A stretch of 64,000 nt of DNA from Galaxea fascicularis (taxonomy: Eukaryota; Cnidaria; Anthozoa; Scleractinia; Euphylliidae), in NCBI GenBank assembly GCA_948470475.1, contig OX419337.1, forward strand, positions 24,428,791 through 24,492,790, written 5' to 3'. The position numbers were made by a program, and so were the translations under genes. The notes under the pieces were generated by a model. The model was not told where the DNA came from, did not search any database, and saw only the letters and a list, made by a program, of their open reading frames with translations. Positions 45,721-55,160 of the stretch are shown here, piece after piece; position 1 is the first letter of the stretch, and each line of letters begins with the position of its first letter.

Positions 45721-48630
45721 ATGGAGTATTCTCCGGAGCAACTGAACTATTTTCGATTGTGCTACATCGCTTTTAACTTGATCCCGGAGGGACTACGAAA
45801 GGTCTTCAAGCAAGAGTGGGATTTTCTCTACAAAACACTCTCTCTTGGTGAATGGAAGGACACACCGCAGAATGGGCTTCAGTTTTATAATAAAGAATCT
45901 CCAAGGAGTCGCTCAAAGAACGCAAGATTACTGGCGACAATACAGAACGGCAACACAACAGAATGGGATTGCACGTGCCTGTTCTTTGCTGTTCTGTACT
46001 CGGATAGCATTGGTAATACCCTAAGTCCGGTGGTCGAAACACACGTCGATGACCTGCGACAGGTGCGTAACGGCATTGCTCACATTAGCGAGGCAGAAGT
46101 CACTGATGCCGATTTTCAGCACCGTGCTGGTATAGTCATAGCTGCATTTACTGCTTTGAAGCTTCCTGTCGGTGATATTGAGGTAATTAAAAATCAGACG
46201 AGCTTCCCCACGGCGGAAGTGAACAAGTTGAAGATGCAGGCAGCTCAGCTACAAGCAGATTTACAAGTGGCTCAAGACATAGTTAGAAAAAAGGAAGAAG
46301 AAGTTGAAACCCTTACATCTGACTTACAGACCAAAGAGCGAGAAGTAGAAACACTTACATCTAATCTGCAGGCTCAAGAAGTACAAGTTCAAACCCTTAC
46401 GCAGGAGGTCAATTCCAGAGTCGAGTCATTCTGCAATCTCACATTCAAACCATCCCATGAAATCATCAAACGCCCAAAAGTCGTCAAAAGAATCATGAAA
46501 AACATGCAGGAGCTTGGGAACAAAAGCAATGGAACCGTCAGTACCATGTATTTATCAGGAATTCCCGGCTGTGGCAAAAGTCAGGTAGCTCGACAAATTG
46601 GTCAAGAGTTCGACAAATTATTTCGACAAAGTGAAGGACTAACGTTTGTAACAACTCTAAATGCAGAAAGCGTTGAGACACTAGCTGACTCGTATATGAT
46701 TCTAGCAGGACGTTTGGGAGTTACAGAACACACTTTAGCTGGTATGGAAACTTTGAGGGCGGGCAACCCAACAAACGTAATTCAGCACTTGAGGCGTTTA
46801 ATTTTGCCAAAGACGAAACAGTTCTCCAAATGGCTGATTATTGCTGACAACGTTGTTGACCTATCCCTCATTCGTGACGAATTGCCTTCCTCTGGCAGTG
46901 AGGAGTGGGGCCACGGCCAGGTATTAGTTACAACTCAAGACAGCAACACCATTCCTTCAAATGCTCCGAACACTATGCATGAGTCACTCAGTAAAGGAAT
47001 GCAAGAAGACGAAGCAGTGGATTTGCTTAAAAGAGTTTCACAGATTTCAAATCAGGACGACGCTCACAAGGTTGCTGAAGTTCTTGATTATCAGCCACTT
47101 GCCCTAGCGGCTGCTGCAGTTTACGCTCAGACCATTGTAGACTGTGTTTCACCAAACTATAACTGGAAAAGGTACTTAAAAACTTTGAGCGAAGGAAAAC
47201 GCCAAGCTACTGAAGAACCGCTTGCAGCACAAAACGCGGCTTACTCCACTGCGATGACTACAGCTGTTAAAATGGCCATTGCCAGAGCTTCCCACAATGA
47301 CAAAGTTCTCTCTGAAGCATTTGGTTTTCTTTCTCTTTGTGCAAACGACTCTGTCCCAATCGAAGCTGTTGTTGACTATGTAAAAGCTCGCACAACGGGA
47401 CAAACGAAGGAATTGATCCAAGCAAAGATCTTGAAATCTTCGCTGATAACCTGCTTATATGGTGAAGACGGGGTATCTTGCTTTCTAAAGGTGCATAACG
47501 TTGTTCATGAAATACTCAAAGAGATGTCTGTGGTTCTGTTGACAGAGGAGGTCCAGTGTATATATGCGGCGATCACGTCCTTCTACTCGCTAATAAAGAA
47601 AGAACGAAAGCTGTTGAGAGCGAGTGGGCAAGCGTACGCCAAGTTACGTTGCATTATCTCCCACTGTAAAACGATTCATGGAACCCTTTCTGCTGAAACG
47701 ACAGTAAAGGATGTTTTGTTGAAGGAATTAACACACTCAGTCAGTCAAGAAAATATTGTGTCATGGCTTTGCTCCACTGCTGCTGTTTGCTGCGACCTCA
47801 GTCATACATCAGATGCAACTGTGTTCTGCAAATCTGCCTTTCAGTCCATCAAGTACATAAGAAGCGGACAGGAAGGTGATTTCTTAAAAGCAGAGATTTT
47901 CTTTGTGCGTGGCAAAGTGTTGGAAACGCAAGGAAAAAGTATTTTAGCAATATCAAACTACGAAAAGGCCTCAGCTTTTTATAACGACATTCATGGTGGG
48001 GAACACGATGATGTGGCAAAAACTAACAAAGCCCTGGGAAATATTTATATTACCCTTGAACGCTGGAAGCGAGCCAAAGAATACCACGACAAAGCACTCA
48101 GTATTTACAGAAAGATTTGTGGTGAGAAACATGCCGAGGTTGGTACAAGTTATAACAGCCTTGGCCTCGTTTGCAGTGGCCTTGGACAACTCGATAGAGC
48201 AAAAGAGTACTATGAGAAGGCATTGTCCATTGCAAGAGAGATTTACGGCGAGAAACATCTTGATGTGGCAGCATGCTTCAATAACTTAGGTATTCTTTAC
48301 AGTGACATGAAGAATTACGATCAAACGGAACAATGCTATAAGAAGGCTTTACTCATTGGCGAAACCATTTGCGGCAAAGAATCTCCTGCTATAGCACTAA
48401 CTTATTATAACTTAGCCGTTAATTATAGGAGGGTAGGACAATTCCATCAAGCAAAAGAATGTGATGAAACGGCACTGCAGATCAGAAAAAGTATTTACGG
48501 TGAGGAACACCCAGATGTTGCCCACAGCTACCTTGCCTTGCTTATCGATTACATGGACCTTGGGCAGCATGACCAAGGAAAACAATGTGATGAAAAGGCA
48601 CTGATGATCAAACAAAAGATTAATATATAA
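45721..48630 (+). CDS. NLR-like STAND protein: HEPN (DZIP3 type), coiled coil, NB-ARC NTPase, TPRs
   Basis: The ATG at 45721 (context CGCCAATGG) begins a 969-residue frame without introns. Residues 1-150 resemble the DZIP3-type HEPN domain and contain RNGIAH (116-121), an R-x4-H motif of HEPN ribonucleases. Residues 170-235 are a heptad-rich coiled coil. The NTPase shows a P-loop GIPGCGKS (280-287), a Walker-B-like WLIIADNV (371-378), VLVTTQD (401-407) and YQPLALAAAA (457-466, the GLPLA position), the order expected of NB-ARC. From about residue 715 come 42-residue TPRs. Such proteins are intracellular sensors that oligomerise when the repeats bind a trigger; an innate-immunity role is inference. 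The TAA at 48628 interrupts the TPR array in frame with the following ORF. A further in-frame ATG at 45664 lacks the HEPN pattern ahead of it. Confidence 0.88.
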   Translation: MEYSPEQLNYFRLCYIAFNLIPEGLRKVFKQEWDFLYKTLSLGEWKDTPQNGLQFYNKESPRSRSKNARLLATIQNGNTTEWDCTCLFFAVLYSDSIGNTLSPVVETHVDDLRQVRNGIAHISEAEVTDADFQHRAGIVIAAFTALKLPVGDIEVIKNQTSFPTAEVNKLKMQAAQLQADLQVAQDIVRKKEEEVETLTSDLQTKEREVETLTSNLQAQEVQVQTLTQEVNSRVESFCNLTFKPSHEIIKRPKVVKRIMKNMQELGNKSNGTVSTMYLSGIPGCGKSQVARQIGQEFDKLFRQSEGLTFVTTLNAESVETLADSYMILAGRLGVTEHTLAGMETLRAGNPTNVIQHLRRLILPKTKQFSKWLIIADNVVDLSLIRDELPSSGSEEWGHGQVLVTTQDSNTIPSNAPNTMHESLSKGMQEDEAVDLLKRVSQISNQDDAHKVAEVLDYQPLALAAAAVYAQTIVDCVSPNYNWKRYLKTLSEGKRQATEEPLAAQNAAYSTAMTTAVKMAIARASHNDKVLSEAFGFLSLCANDSVPIEAVVDYVKARTTGQTKELIQAKILKSSLITCLYGEDGVSCFLKVHNVVHEILKEMSVVLLTEEVQCIYAAITSFYSLIKKERKLLRASGQAYAKLRCIISHCKTIHGTLSAETTVKDVLLKELTHSVSQENIVSWLCSTAAVCCDLSHTSDATVFCKSAFQSIKYIRSGQEGDFLKAEIFFVRGKVLETQGKSILAISNYEKASAFYNDIHGGEHDDVAKTNKALGNIYITLERWKRAKEYHDKALSIYRKICGEKHAEVGTSYNSLGLVCSGLGQLDRAKEYYEKALSIAREIYGEKHLDVAACFNNLGILYSDMKNYDQTEQCYKKALLIGETICGKESPAIALTYYNLAVNYRRVGQFHQAKECDETALQIRKSIYGEEHPDVAHSYLALLIDYMDLGQHDQGKQCDEKALMIKQKINI

Positions 48631-51471
48631 AATGATGCTGCAAGTTATTACAGCTTGCGTAAGGGTTACTTAGGGATTGGACAGCAACGTGTGGTGAGCG
48701 AGACCAGCAAGACCCCCCTTGCTTTTGCAAATAAGAGTTACAAATTGGGTGTTAATTATAGCTGGCAAACACATAATGATCGGGGATCGGAATACCACCA
48801 GAACACAAATACCAATGAAGATGAACTCCACGAAGTCGCAGACAGCTATTATCACTTGGCTTGCGATTATAGGGACGATGGACAGTACCTTGAAGCGAAA
48901 GAATCTGACGAAAATGCACTTATGATGAGGAAGAAAATTTACGGGGAAGAACATCCACTTGTTGCGGCAAGCTATCACAATTTGGCTAAGGATTATTGGG
49001 AGCTAGGACAGCAGAACAAAGCAATGGAATTAGACGGAGAAGCACTGATCATAAGAAAGAATATTTCCACGGAGTCAGGGTTGAAATACGCGTTAAAAAA
49101 TCGAAACAAGATTTCGGAAGGAAAACCTTCTGATACAGCGGCATGTTATCACAACTTCGCTGATAATTACAGGAAGTTAGGACAACACAGTGAAGCAAAA
49201 GTGTGCAACGAGAGGGCCCTGATGATTAGAAAGAAGATTTACGGTGAGGAACATCCAGAAGTAGCCTCAAGTTATTTTTATTTGGCTTTTGATTGCACAA
49301 ACCTGGACCAACACAGTGAAGCAAAAGAGTGCAATAAGAGGGCCCTGATGATTAGAAAGAGCATTCACGGCGAGGAACACCCCGATGTAGCGTCAAGTTA
49401 TAATAATCTGGCTTTTGATTACAGAAACCTAACCCAATACAGTGAAGCAAAAGAGTGCGATGAGAAGGCCCTGATGATTAGAAAGAAAATTTACGGCGAG
49501 GAACACCCCGATGTAGCGTTAAGTTATAATAATCTGGCTGTTGATTGCACAAACCTGGACCAACACAGTAAAGCAAAAGAATGCGATGAGAAGGCCCTGA
49601 TGATTAGAAAGAAGATTTACGGCGAGGAACACCCCGATGTAGCGTTAAGTCATAATAATCTGGCTGTTGATTACAGAGAGCTAACCAAACACAGTGAAGC
49701 AAAAGAGTGCGATGAGAGGGCCCTGATGATTAGAAAGAAGATTCACGGTGAGGAACACCCTGATGTAGCGTCAAGTTATTTTGATTTGGCTGTCGATTGC
49801 AGAAACCTAACCCAACACAAAGAAGCAAAAGAGTGCGATGAGAAGGCCCTGATGATTAGAAAGAAGATTTGCGGCGAGGAACACCCCGATGTAGCGTTAA
49901 GTTATAATAATCTGGCTGTTGATTGCACAAACCTGGACCAACACAGTAAAGCAAAAGAATGCGATGAGAAGGCCCTGATGATTAGAAAGAAAATTTACGG
50001 CGAGAAACACCCCGATGTAGCGTTAAGTTATTATAATCTGGCTTTTGATTACAGAGAGCTAACCAAACACAGTAAAGCAAAACAGTGCGATGAGAAGGCC
50101 CTGATGATTAGAAAGAAGATTTACGGTGACGAGCACGCCGATGTAGCGTTAAGTTATAATAATCTGGCTGTTAATTGCACAAACCTGGACCAACACAGTA
50201 AAGCAAAAGAGTGCGATGAGAAGGCGCTGATGATTAGAAAGAAAATTTACGGCGAGAAACACCCCGATGTAGCGTTAAGTTATTATAATCTGGCTTTTGA
50301 TTACAGAAAGCTAACCCAACACAGTGAAGGAAAAGAATGGGATGAGAAGGCCCTGATGATTAGAAAGAAGATTTACGGCGAGGAACATCCAGAAGTAGCA
50401 AAAAGTTACCATAACCTGGCTTTTGATTACAGAAAGCTAACCCAACACAGTGAAGCAAAAGAATGCGATGAGAGGGCCCTGATGATTAGAAAGAAGATTC
50501 ACGGTGAGGAACATCCAGAAGTAGCAAAAAGTTACCATAACTTGGCTTTTGATTACAGAAAGCTAACCCAACACAGTAAAGCAAAACAGTGCGATGAGAG
50601 GGCCCTGATGATTAGAAAGAAGATTTACGGCGAGGAACACCCCGATGTAGCGTTAAGTTATAGTAATCTGGCTGTTGATTACAGAAATCTAACCCAACAC
50701 AGTGAAGCAAAAGAATGGGACGAAAAGGCGCTGATGATTAGAACGAAGATTCACGGTGAGGAACATCTAGACGTAGCAGCAAGTTACAATAACTTGGCTG
50801 TTGACTGCAGAAACCTGAACCAACACAGTGAAGCAAAAGAATGGGACGACAAGGCGCTGATGATTAGAACGAAGATTCACGGTGAGGAACATCTAGACGT
50901 AGCGTCAAGTTATTTTTATTTGGCTGTTGATTGCAGAAACCTAACCCAATACAGTGAAGCAAAAGAGTACGATGAGAAGGCCTTGATGATTAGAAAGAAG
51001 ATTCACGGCGAGGAACACCCCGATGTAGCGTCAAGTTATTTTTATTTGGCTGTTGAATGCAGAAAACTAACCCAATACAGTGAAGCAAAAGAGTACGATG
51101 AGAAGGCCCTGATGATTAGAAAGAAGATTCACGGCAAGGAACACCCCGATGTAGCGTCAAGTTATTTTTATTTGGCTGTTGATTGCAGAAACCTAAGCCA
51201 ACACAGTGAAGCAAAAGAGTGCGATGAGAGGGCCCTGATGATAAGAAAGAAGATTCACGGTGAGGTACATCGTGGAGTAGCCGATAGTTTGAACAATTTA
51301 GGTGAGGACTACATGGCCCTTGGAGAATACGATAAAGCCGCAGAATGTTCTCAGAAGGCAATGATGATAAGAGAAATACTTTTTGTCGACAAGCATCCGA
51401 TTTTCAAGCATGCCGGTGAGAAACTGAAAATGTGTGCAGAGGCTAAAAGGAAAAACTGTGTGATATCATAA
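48631..51471 (+). CDS. In-frame TPR array continuing the NLR-like gene, about 20 units
   Basis: The same frame continues directly after the TAA for 946 codons to TAA at 51469. After a degenerate linker (48631-48825) come about twenty 42-residue TPRs with the consensus Y-x-NLA-x-DYR, then EAKECDEKALMIRKKI and GEEHPDVA. The second unit has a 16-residue insertion. This is the kinesin-light-chain/nephrocystin-like TPR form. The 126-bp DNA units are nearly identical in places, implying recent homogenisation. The first in-frame Met is already inside the first TPR, so an independent start would give an unusual protein. It is best read as the 3' part of the upstream gene, cut off by a nonsense codon, or joined by splicing or readthrough. 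Confidence 0.75.
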   Translation, partial: NDAASYYSLRKGYLGIGQQRVVSETSKTPLAFANKSYKLGVNYSWQTHNDRGSEYHQNTNTNEDELHEVADSYYHLACDYRDDGQYLEAKESDENALMMRKKIYGEEHPLVAASYHNLAKDYWELGQQNKAMELDGEALIIRKNISTESGLKYALKNRNKISEGKPSDTAACYHNFADNYRKLGQHSEAKVCNERALMIRKKIYGEEHPEVASSYFYLAFDCTNLDQHSEAKECNKRALMIRKSIHGEEHPDVASSYNNLAFDYRNLTQYSEAKECDEKALMIRKKIYGEEHPDVALSYNNLAVDCTNLDQHSKAKECDEKALMIRKKIYGEEHPDVALSHNNLAVDYRELTKHSEAKECDERALMIRKKIHGEEHPDVASSYFDLAVDCRNLTQHKEAKECDEKALMIRKKICGEEHPDVALSYNNLAVDCTNLDQHSKAKECDEKALMIRKKIYGEKHPDVALSYYNLAFDYRELTKHSKAKQCDEKALMIRKKIYGDEHADVALSYNNLAVNCTNLDQHSKAKECDEKALMIRKKIYGEKHPDVALSYYNLAFDYRKLTQHSEGKEWDEKALMIRKKIYGEEHPEVAKSYHNLAFDYRKLTQHSEAKECDERALMIRKKIHGEEHPEVAKSYHNLAFDYRKLTQHSKAKQCDERALMIRKKIYGEEHPDVALSYSNLAVDYRNLTQHSEAKEWDEKALMIRTKIHGEEHLDVAASYNNLAVDCRNLNQHSEAKEWDDKALMIRTKIHGEEHLDVASSYFYLAVDCRNLTQYSEAKEYDEKALMIRKKIHGEEHPDVASSYFYLAVECRKLTQYSEAKEYDEKALMIRKKIHGKEHPDVASSYFYLAVDCRNLSQHSEAKECDERALMIRKKIHGEVHRGVADSLNNLGEDYMALGEYDKAAECSQKAMMIREILFVDKHPIFKHAGEKLKMCAEAKRKNCVIS

Positions 51472-51708
51472 TAGCCTGCAGAGCAGGCGTTTTTGGGTGT
51501 AGGAACACTTGTTTCTCCGAACTCTCGTTAGAAGGCCGCCACTTTGGATGCGCAGCTAGTAGAGAATTGGGACTAGTGGAGGAGGGACGGGTGAGTTAGG
51601 CTCGCCCCAACCTTCTGTCAGCTTTATCATCCAAGATGGCGGCACAGAGTATTCGTATCCTGTATCCTATCCTTTTACCCACTAAAAACACGCCTGCTCT
51701 GCAGGCTA
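51472..51708. mobile_element. 237-bp MITE directly after the TPR stop codon
   Basis: The ends TAGCCTGCAGAGCAGGCGT and ACGCCTGCTCTGCAGGCTA are a 19-bp perfect inverted repeat. ATATCATAA on the left (51463-51471) and ATATCACAA on the right (51709-51717) form a 9-bp target-site duplication with one mismatch. The left copy contains the TAA stop of the TPR frame. A subterminal pair (GCCGCCACTTTGGATG and CATCCAAGATGGCGGC) is also inverted. Confidence 0.88.
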
Positions 51709-51717
51709 ATATCACAA

Positions 51718-52755
51718 CGTTTTAATCTAGTATGATTCTAATTGAAAAACTATAGGCTTCTAATTGTGGTGAGATTTCATTTTGTTTTTTTCGCAAATGT
51801 TAAGCCAATGAAACGTGATAATTGTTTTTGAAAAGCTTAGTGTACAAGGATTTAATTTACTTTACTTCTCGTTTATCTCATAGAGTTGAAAGGATGAAAA
51901 AAAAAAAAATCCGGAATTTTCAATGACTGCAAACCCCATTTGGATGGCGGTACAAGTCTCACCTATTTGGCTGTAAAGCCTGAACGATGCATTCAAATAG
52001 GTCCACTCCGTTGGAAACATTTTCTGAAGCAAGATAACCTGCTGATCTGAATTGCCAAGAGTTATATTCTTCAATTTCCAAGGTTTTGTCTCTAAACGTA
52101 AAAGCAAAGTTTGGCGTACTTTTCAATGACTGTGGGAGGCGTCTCATACAGCCGTCTCTTAAACCTTCGTAAAGGGGAAAAAATTACCCGGGTTTGGAAT
52201 GAGTTTTCGAACTTCAGTCAATTAATAATTGGTGTGACATTTTCCTTTTTTTCAACTCAAGATAAATAATTCACAACTCCCAGAACACGAGGATTGTGTT
52301 GGTGACTGCATTTAACATGTCACCTAGTCTATCTTCCAAATGTTTTAACGAATAGGTTTGGAGATCAATGTAAATACATCCTAATTCATGTTTTTTTCAT
52401 GGCCTCATAACTTTGGGATTTAAAAAACCAATCTACATATTACTTTCGCAAATAGATCGTAAATGAATATATTATTTATGGACAACATCCAGAGAAACAG
52501 AGCTGTCAAAACTAAGACTCTCATATTAATAAACTTAGATTAGGTTTGTGATGTATAAATATGCTTGTTTCTCTGACCTACCAGCCGCAAAGTTCATAAA
52601 TTATGAAATTTTGCGCAAAGCATAGGCCGTTAGAGCAACACCCCGCTGAGACTTAAAGCAAAGCTGGAAAACCATGGAATAAAGAACAATTATCTTCATA
52701 GTGATTCACAATAATGCAGCTCTTTGTATAATGCATAAAGCGGCTTTTTAATTTT
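51718..52755. other. Intergenic, downstream of the NLR-like gene
   Basis: A run of 12 A's at about 51897 is the only local feature. Minus-strand frames at 51862-52147 have no domain. Confidence 0.4.
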
Positions 52756-52759
52756 AGTT

Positions 52760-55160
52760 TCATTCATGCGAGCAAATGAGAGTCAAGAGAGGAGTAGAGG
52801 TGATTCTAGTGGATAGTGAAGAGTTGATGAGAGCGTATGAGAGTTGATTGGGACAGTAAGATGTGATGCGAGTGGATAGGAAACAGGTCATGAGAGCACA
52901 CGCGAGTTGATGGGAGCGAATGAGATGTCATGCGACTGAGATAGGGAACAGGTCATGAGAGCACACGCGAGTTGATGGGAGCGAATGAGATGTGATGCGA
53001 CTGAGATAGGAAACAGGTTATGAGAGCACACGCGAGTTGATGGGAGCGAATGAGATGTGACGCGACTGAGATAGGAAACAGTTCATGAGAGCACACGCGA
53101 GTTGATGGGAGTGAATGAGATGTGATGCGACTGAGATAGGGAACAGGTCATGAGAGCACACGCGAGTTGATGGGAGCGAATGAGATGTGATGCGACCTAG
53201 ATGGGGAATACGTCATGAGAGCACACGCGAGTTGATGAGAGCGGAAGAGATGTGATGCGACTGAGATAGGGAACAGGTCATGAGAGCACACGCGAGTTGA
53301 TGGGAGCGAATGAGATGTGATGCGACTGAGATAGGAAAAAGGTTATGAGAGCACACGCGAGTTGATGGGAGCGAATGAGATGTGATGCGACTGAGATAGG
53401 AAACAGTTCATAAGAGCACACGCGAGTTGATGGGAGCGAATGAGATGTGATGCGACTGAGATAGGGAACAGGTCATGAGAGCACACGCGAGTTGATGGGA
53501 GCGAATGAGATGTGATGCGACCTAGATGGGGAATACGTCATGAGAGCACACGCGAGTTGATGAGAGCGGAAGAGATGTGATGCGACTGAGATAGGGAACA
53601 GGTCATGAGAGCACACGCGAGTTGATGGGAGCGAATGAGATGTGATGCGACTGAGATAGGAAAAAGGTTATGAGAGCACACGCGAGTTGATGGGAACGAA
53701 TGAGATGTGATGCGACTGAGATAGGAAACAGTTCATGAGAGCACACGCGAGTTGATGGGAGCGAATGAGATGTGATGCGACTGAGATAGGGAACAGGTCA
53801 TGAAAGCACATGCGAGTTGATGGGAGCGAATGAGATGTGATGCGACCTAGATGGGGAATACGTCATGAGAGCACACGCGAGTTGATGAGAGCGGAAGAGA
53901 TGTGATGCGACTGAGATAGGGAACAGGTCATGAGAGCACACGCGAGTTGATGGGAGCGGATGACATGTGATGCGAGTGAGATAGGAAACAGGTCATGAGA
54001 GCACACACGAGTTGATGGGAGCGAATGAGATGTGATGCGACTGAGAGATGGAATACGTCATGAGAGCACACGCGAGTTGATGGGAGCGAATGAGATGTGA
54101 TGCGACTGAGATAGGGAATACGTCATGAGAGCACACGCGAGTTGATGGGAGCGGATGACATGTGATGCGAGTGAGATAGGAAACAGGTCATGAGAGCACA
54201 CACGAGTTGATGGGAGCGAATGAGATGTGATGCGACTGAGATAGGAAACAGTTCATGAGAGCACACGCGAGTTGATGGGAGCGAATGAGATGTGATGCGA
54301 CTGAGATAGGAAACAGTTCATGAGAGTACACACGGGTTGATGGGAGCGAATGAGATGTGATGCGACTGAGATAGGAAACAGTTCATGAGAGCACACGCGA
54401 GTTGATGGGAGCGAATGAGATGTGATGCGACTGAGATAGGGAATACGTCATGAGAGCACACGCGAGTTGATGGGAGCGGATGACATGTGATGCGAGTGAG
54501 ATAGGAAACAGGTCATGAGAGCACACGCGAGTTGATGGGAGCGAATGAGATGTGATGCGACTGAGATAGGGAATACGTCATGAGAGCACACGCGAGTTGA
54601 TGGGAGCGAATGAGATGTGATGCGACTGAGATAGGAAACAGTTCATGAGAGTACACACGGGTTGATGGGAGCGAATGAGATGTGATGCGACTGAGATAGG
54701 AAACAGTTCATGAGAGCACACGCGAGTTGATGGGAGCGAATGAGATGTGATGTGACTGAGATAGGGAATACGTCATGAGAGCACACGCGAGTTGATGGGA
54801 GCGAATGAGATGTGATGCGACTGAGATAGGGAACAGGTTATGAGAGCACACGCGAGTTGATGGGAGCGAATGAGATGTGATGCGACTGAGATAGGAAACA
54901 GGTCATGAGAGCACACGCGAGTTGATGGGAGCGAATGAGATGTGATGCGACTGAGATAGGAAACAGTTCATGAGAGTACACGCGAGTTGATGGGAGCGAA
55001 TGAGATGTGATGCGACTGAGATAGGAAACAGGTCATGAGAGCACACGCGAGTTGATGGGAGCGAATGAGATGTGATGCGACTGAGATAGGAAACAGGTCA
55101 TGAGAGCACACGCGAGTTGATGGGAGCGACTGAGATAGGAAACAGGTCATGAGAGCACAC
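52760..55160. repeat. 65-bp minisatellite, about 36 units, with a 325-bp higher-order repeat
   Basis: CACACGCGAGTTGATGGGAG recurs every 65 bp (CGCGA at 52901, 52966, 53031, 53096, 53161, 53226 and onward). A marked variant (GACCTAGATGGGGAATACG with AGCGGAAGAG) occurs near 53195, 53520 and 53845, exactly five units apart, so a five-unit, 325-bp block has been copied three times. The left edge is degenerate and the right edge breaks off within a unit. No coding is implied. Confidence 0.95.

Noticed and set aside
47971..48258. Minus-strand frames opposite the TPR region
   Set aside because: Antisense shadows of a strongly supported coding strand.
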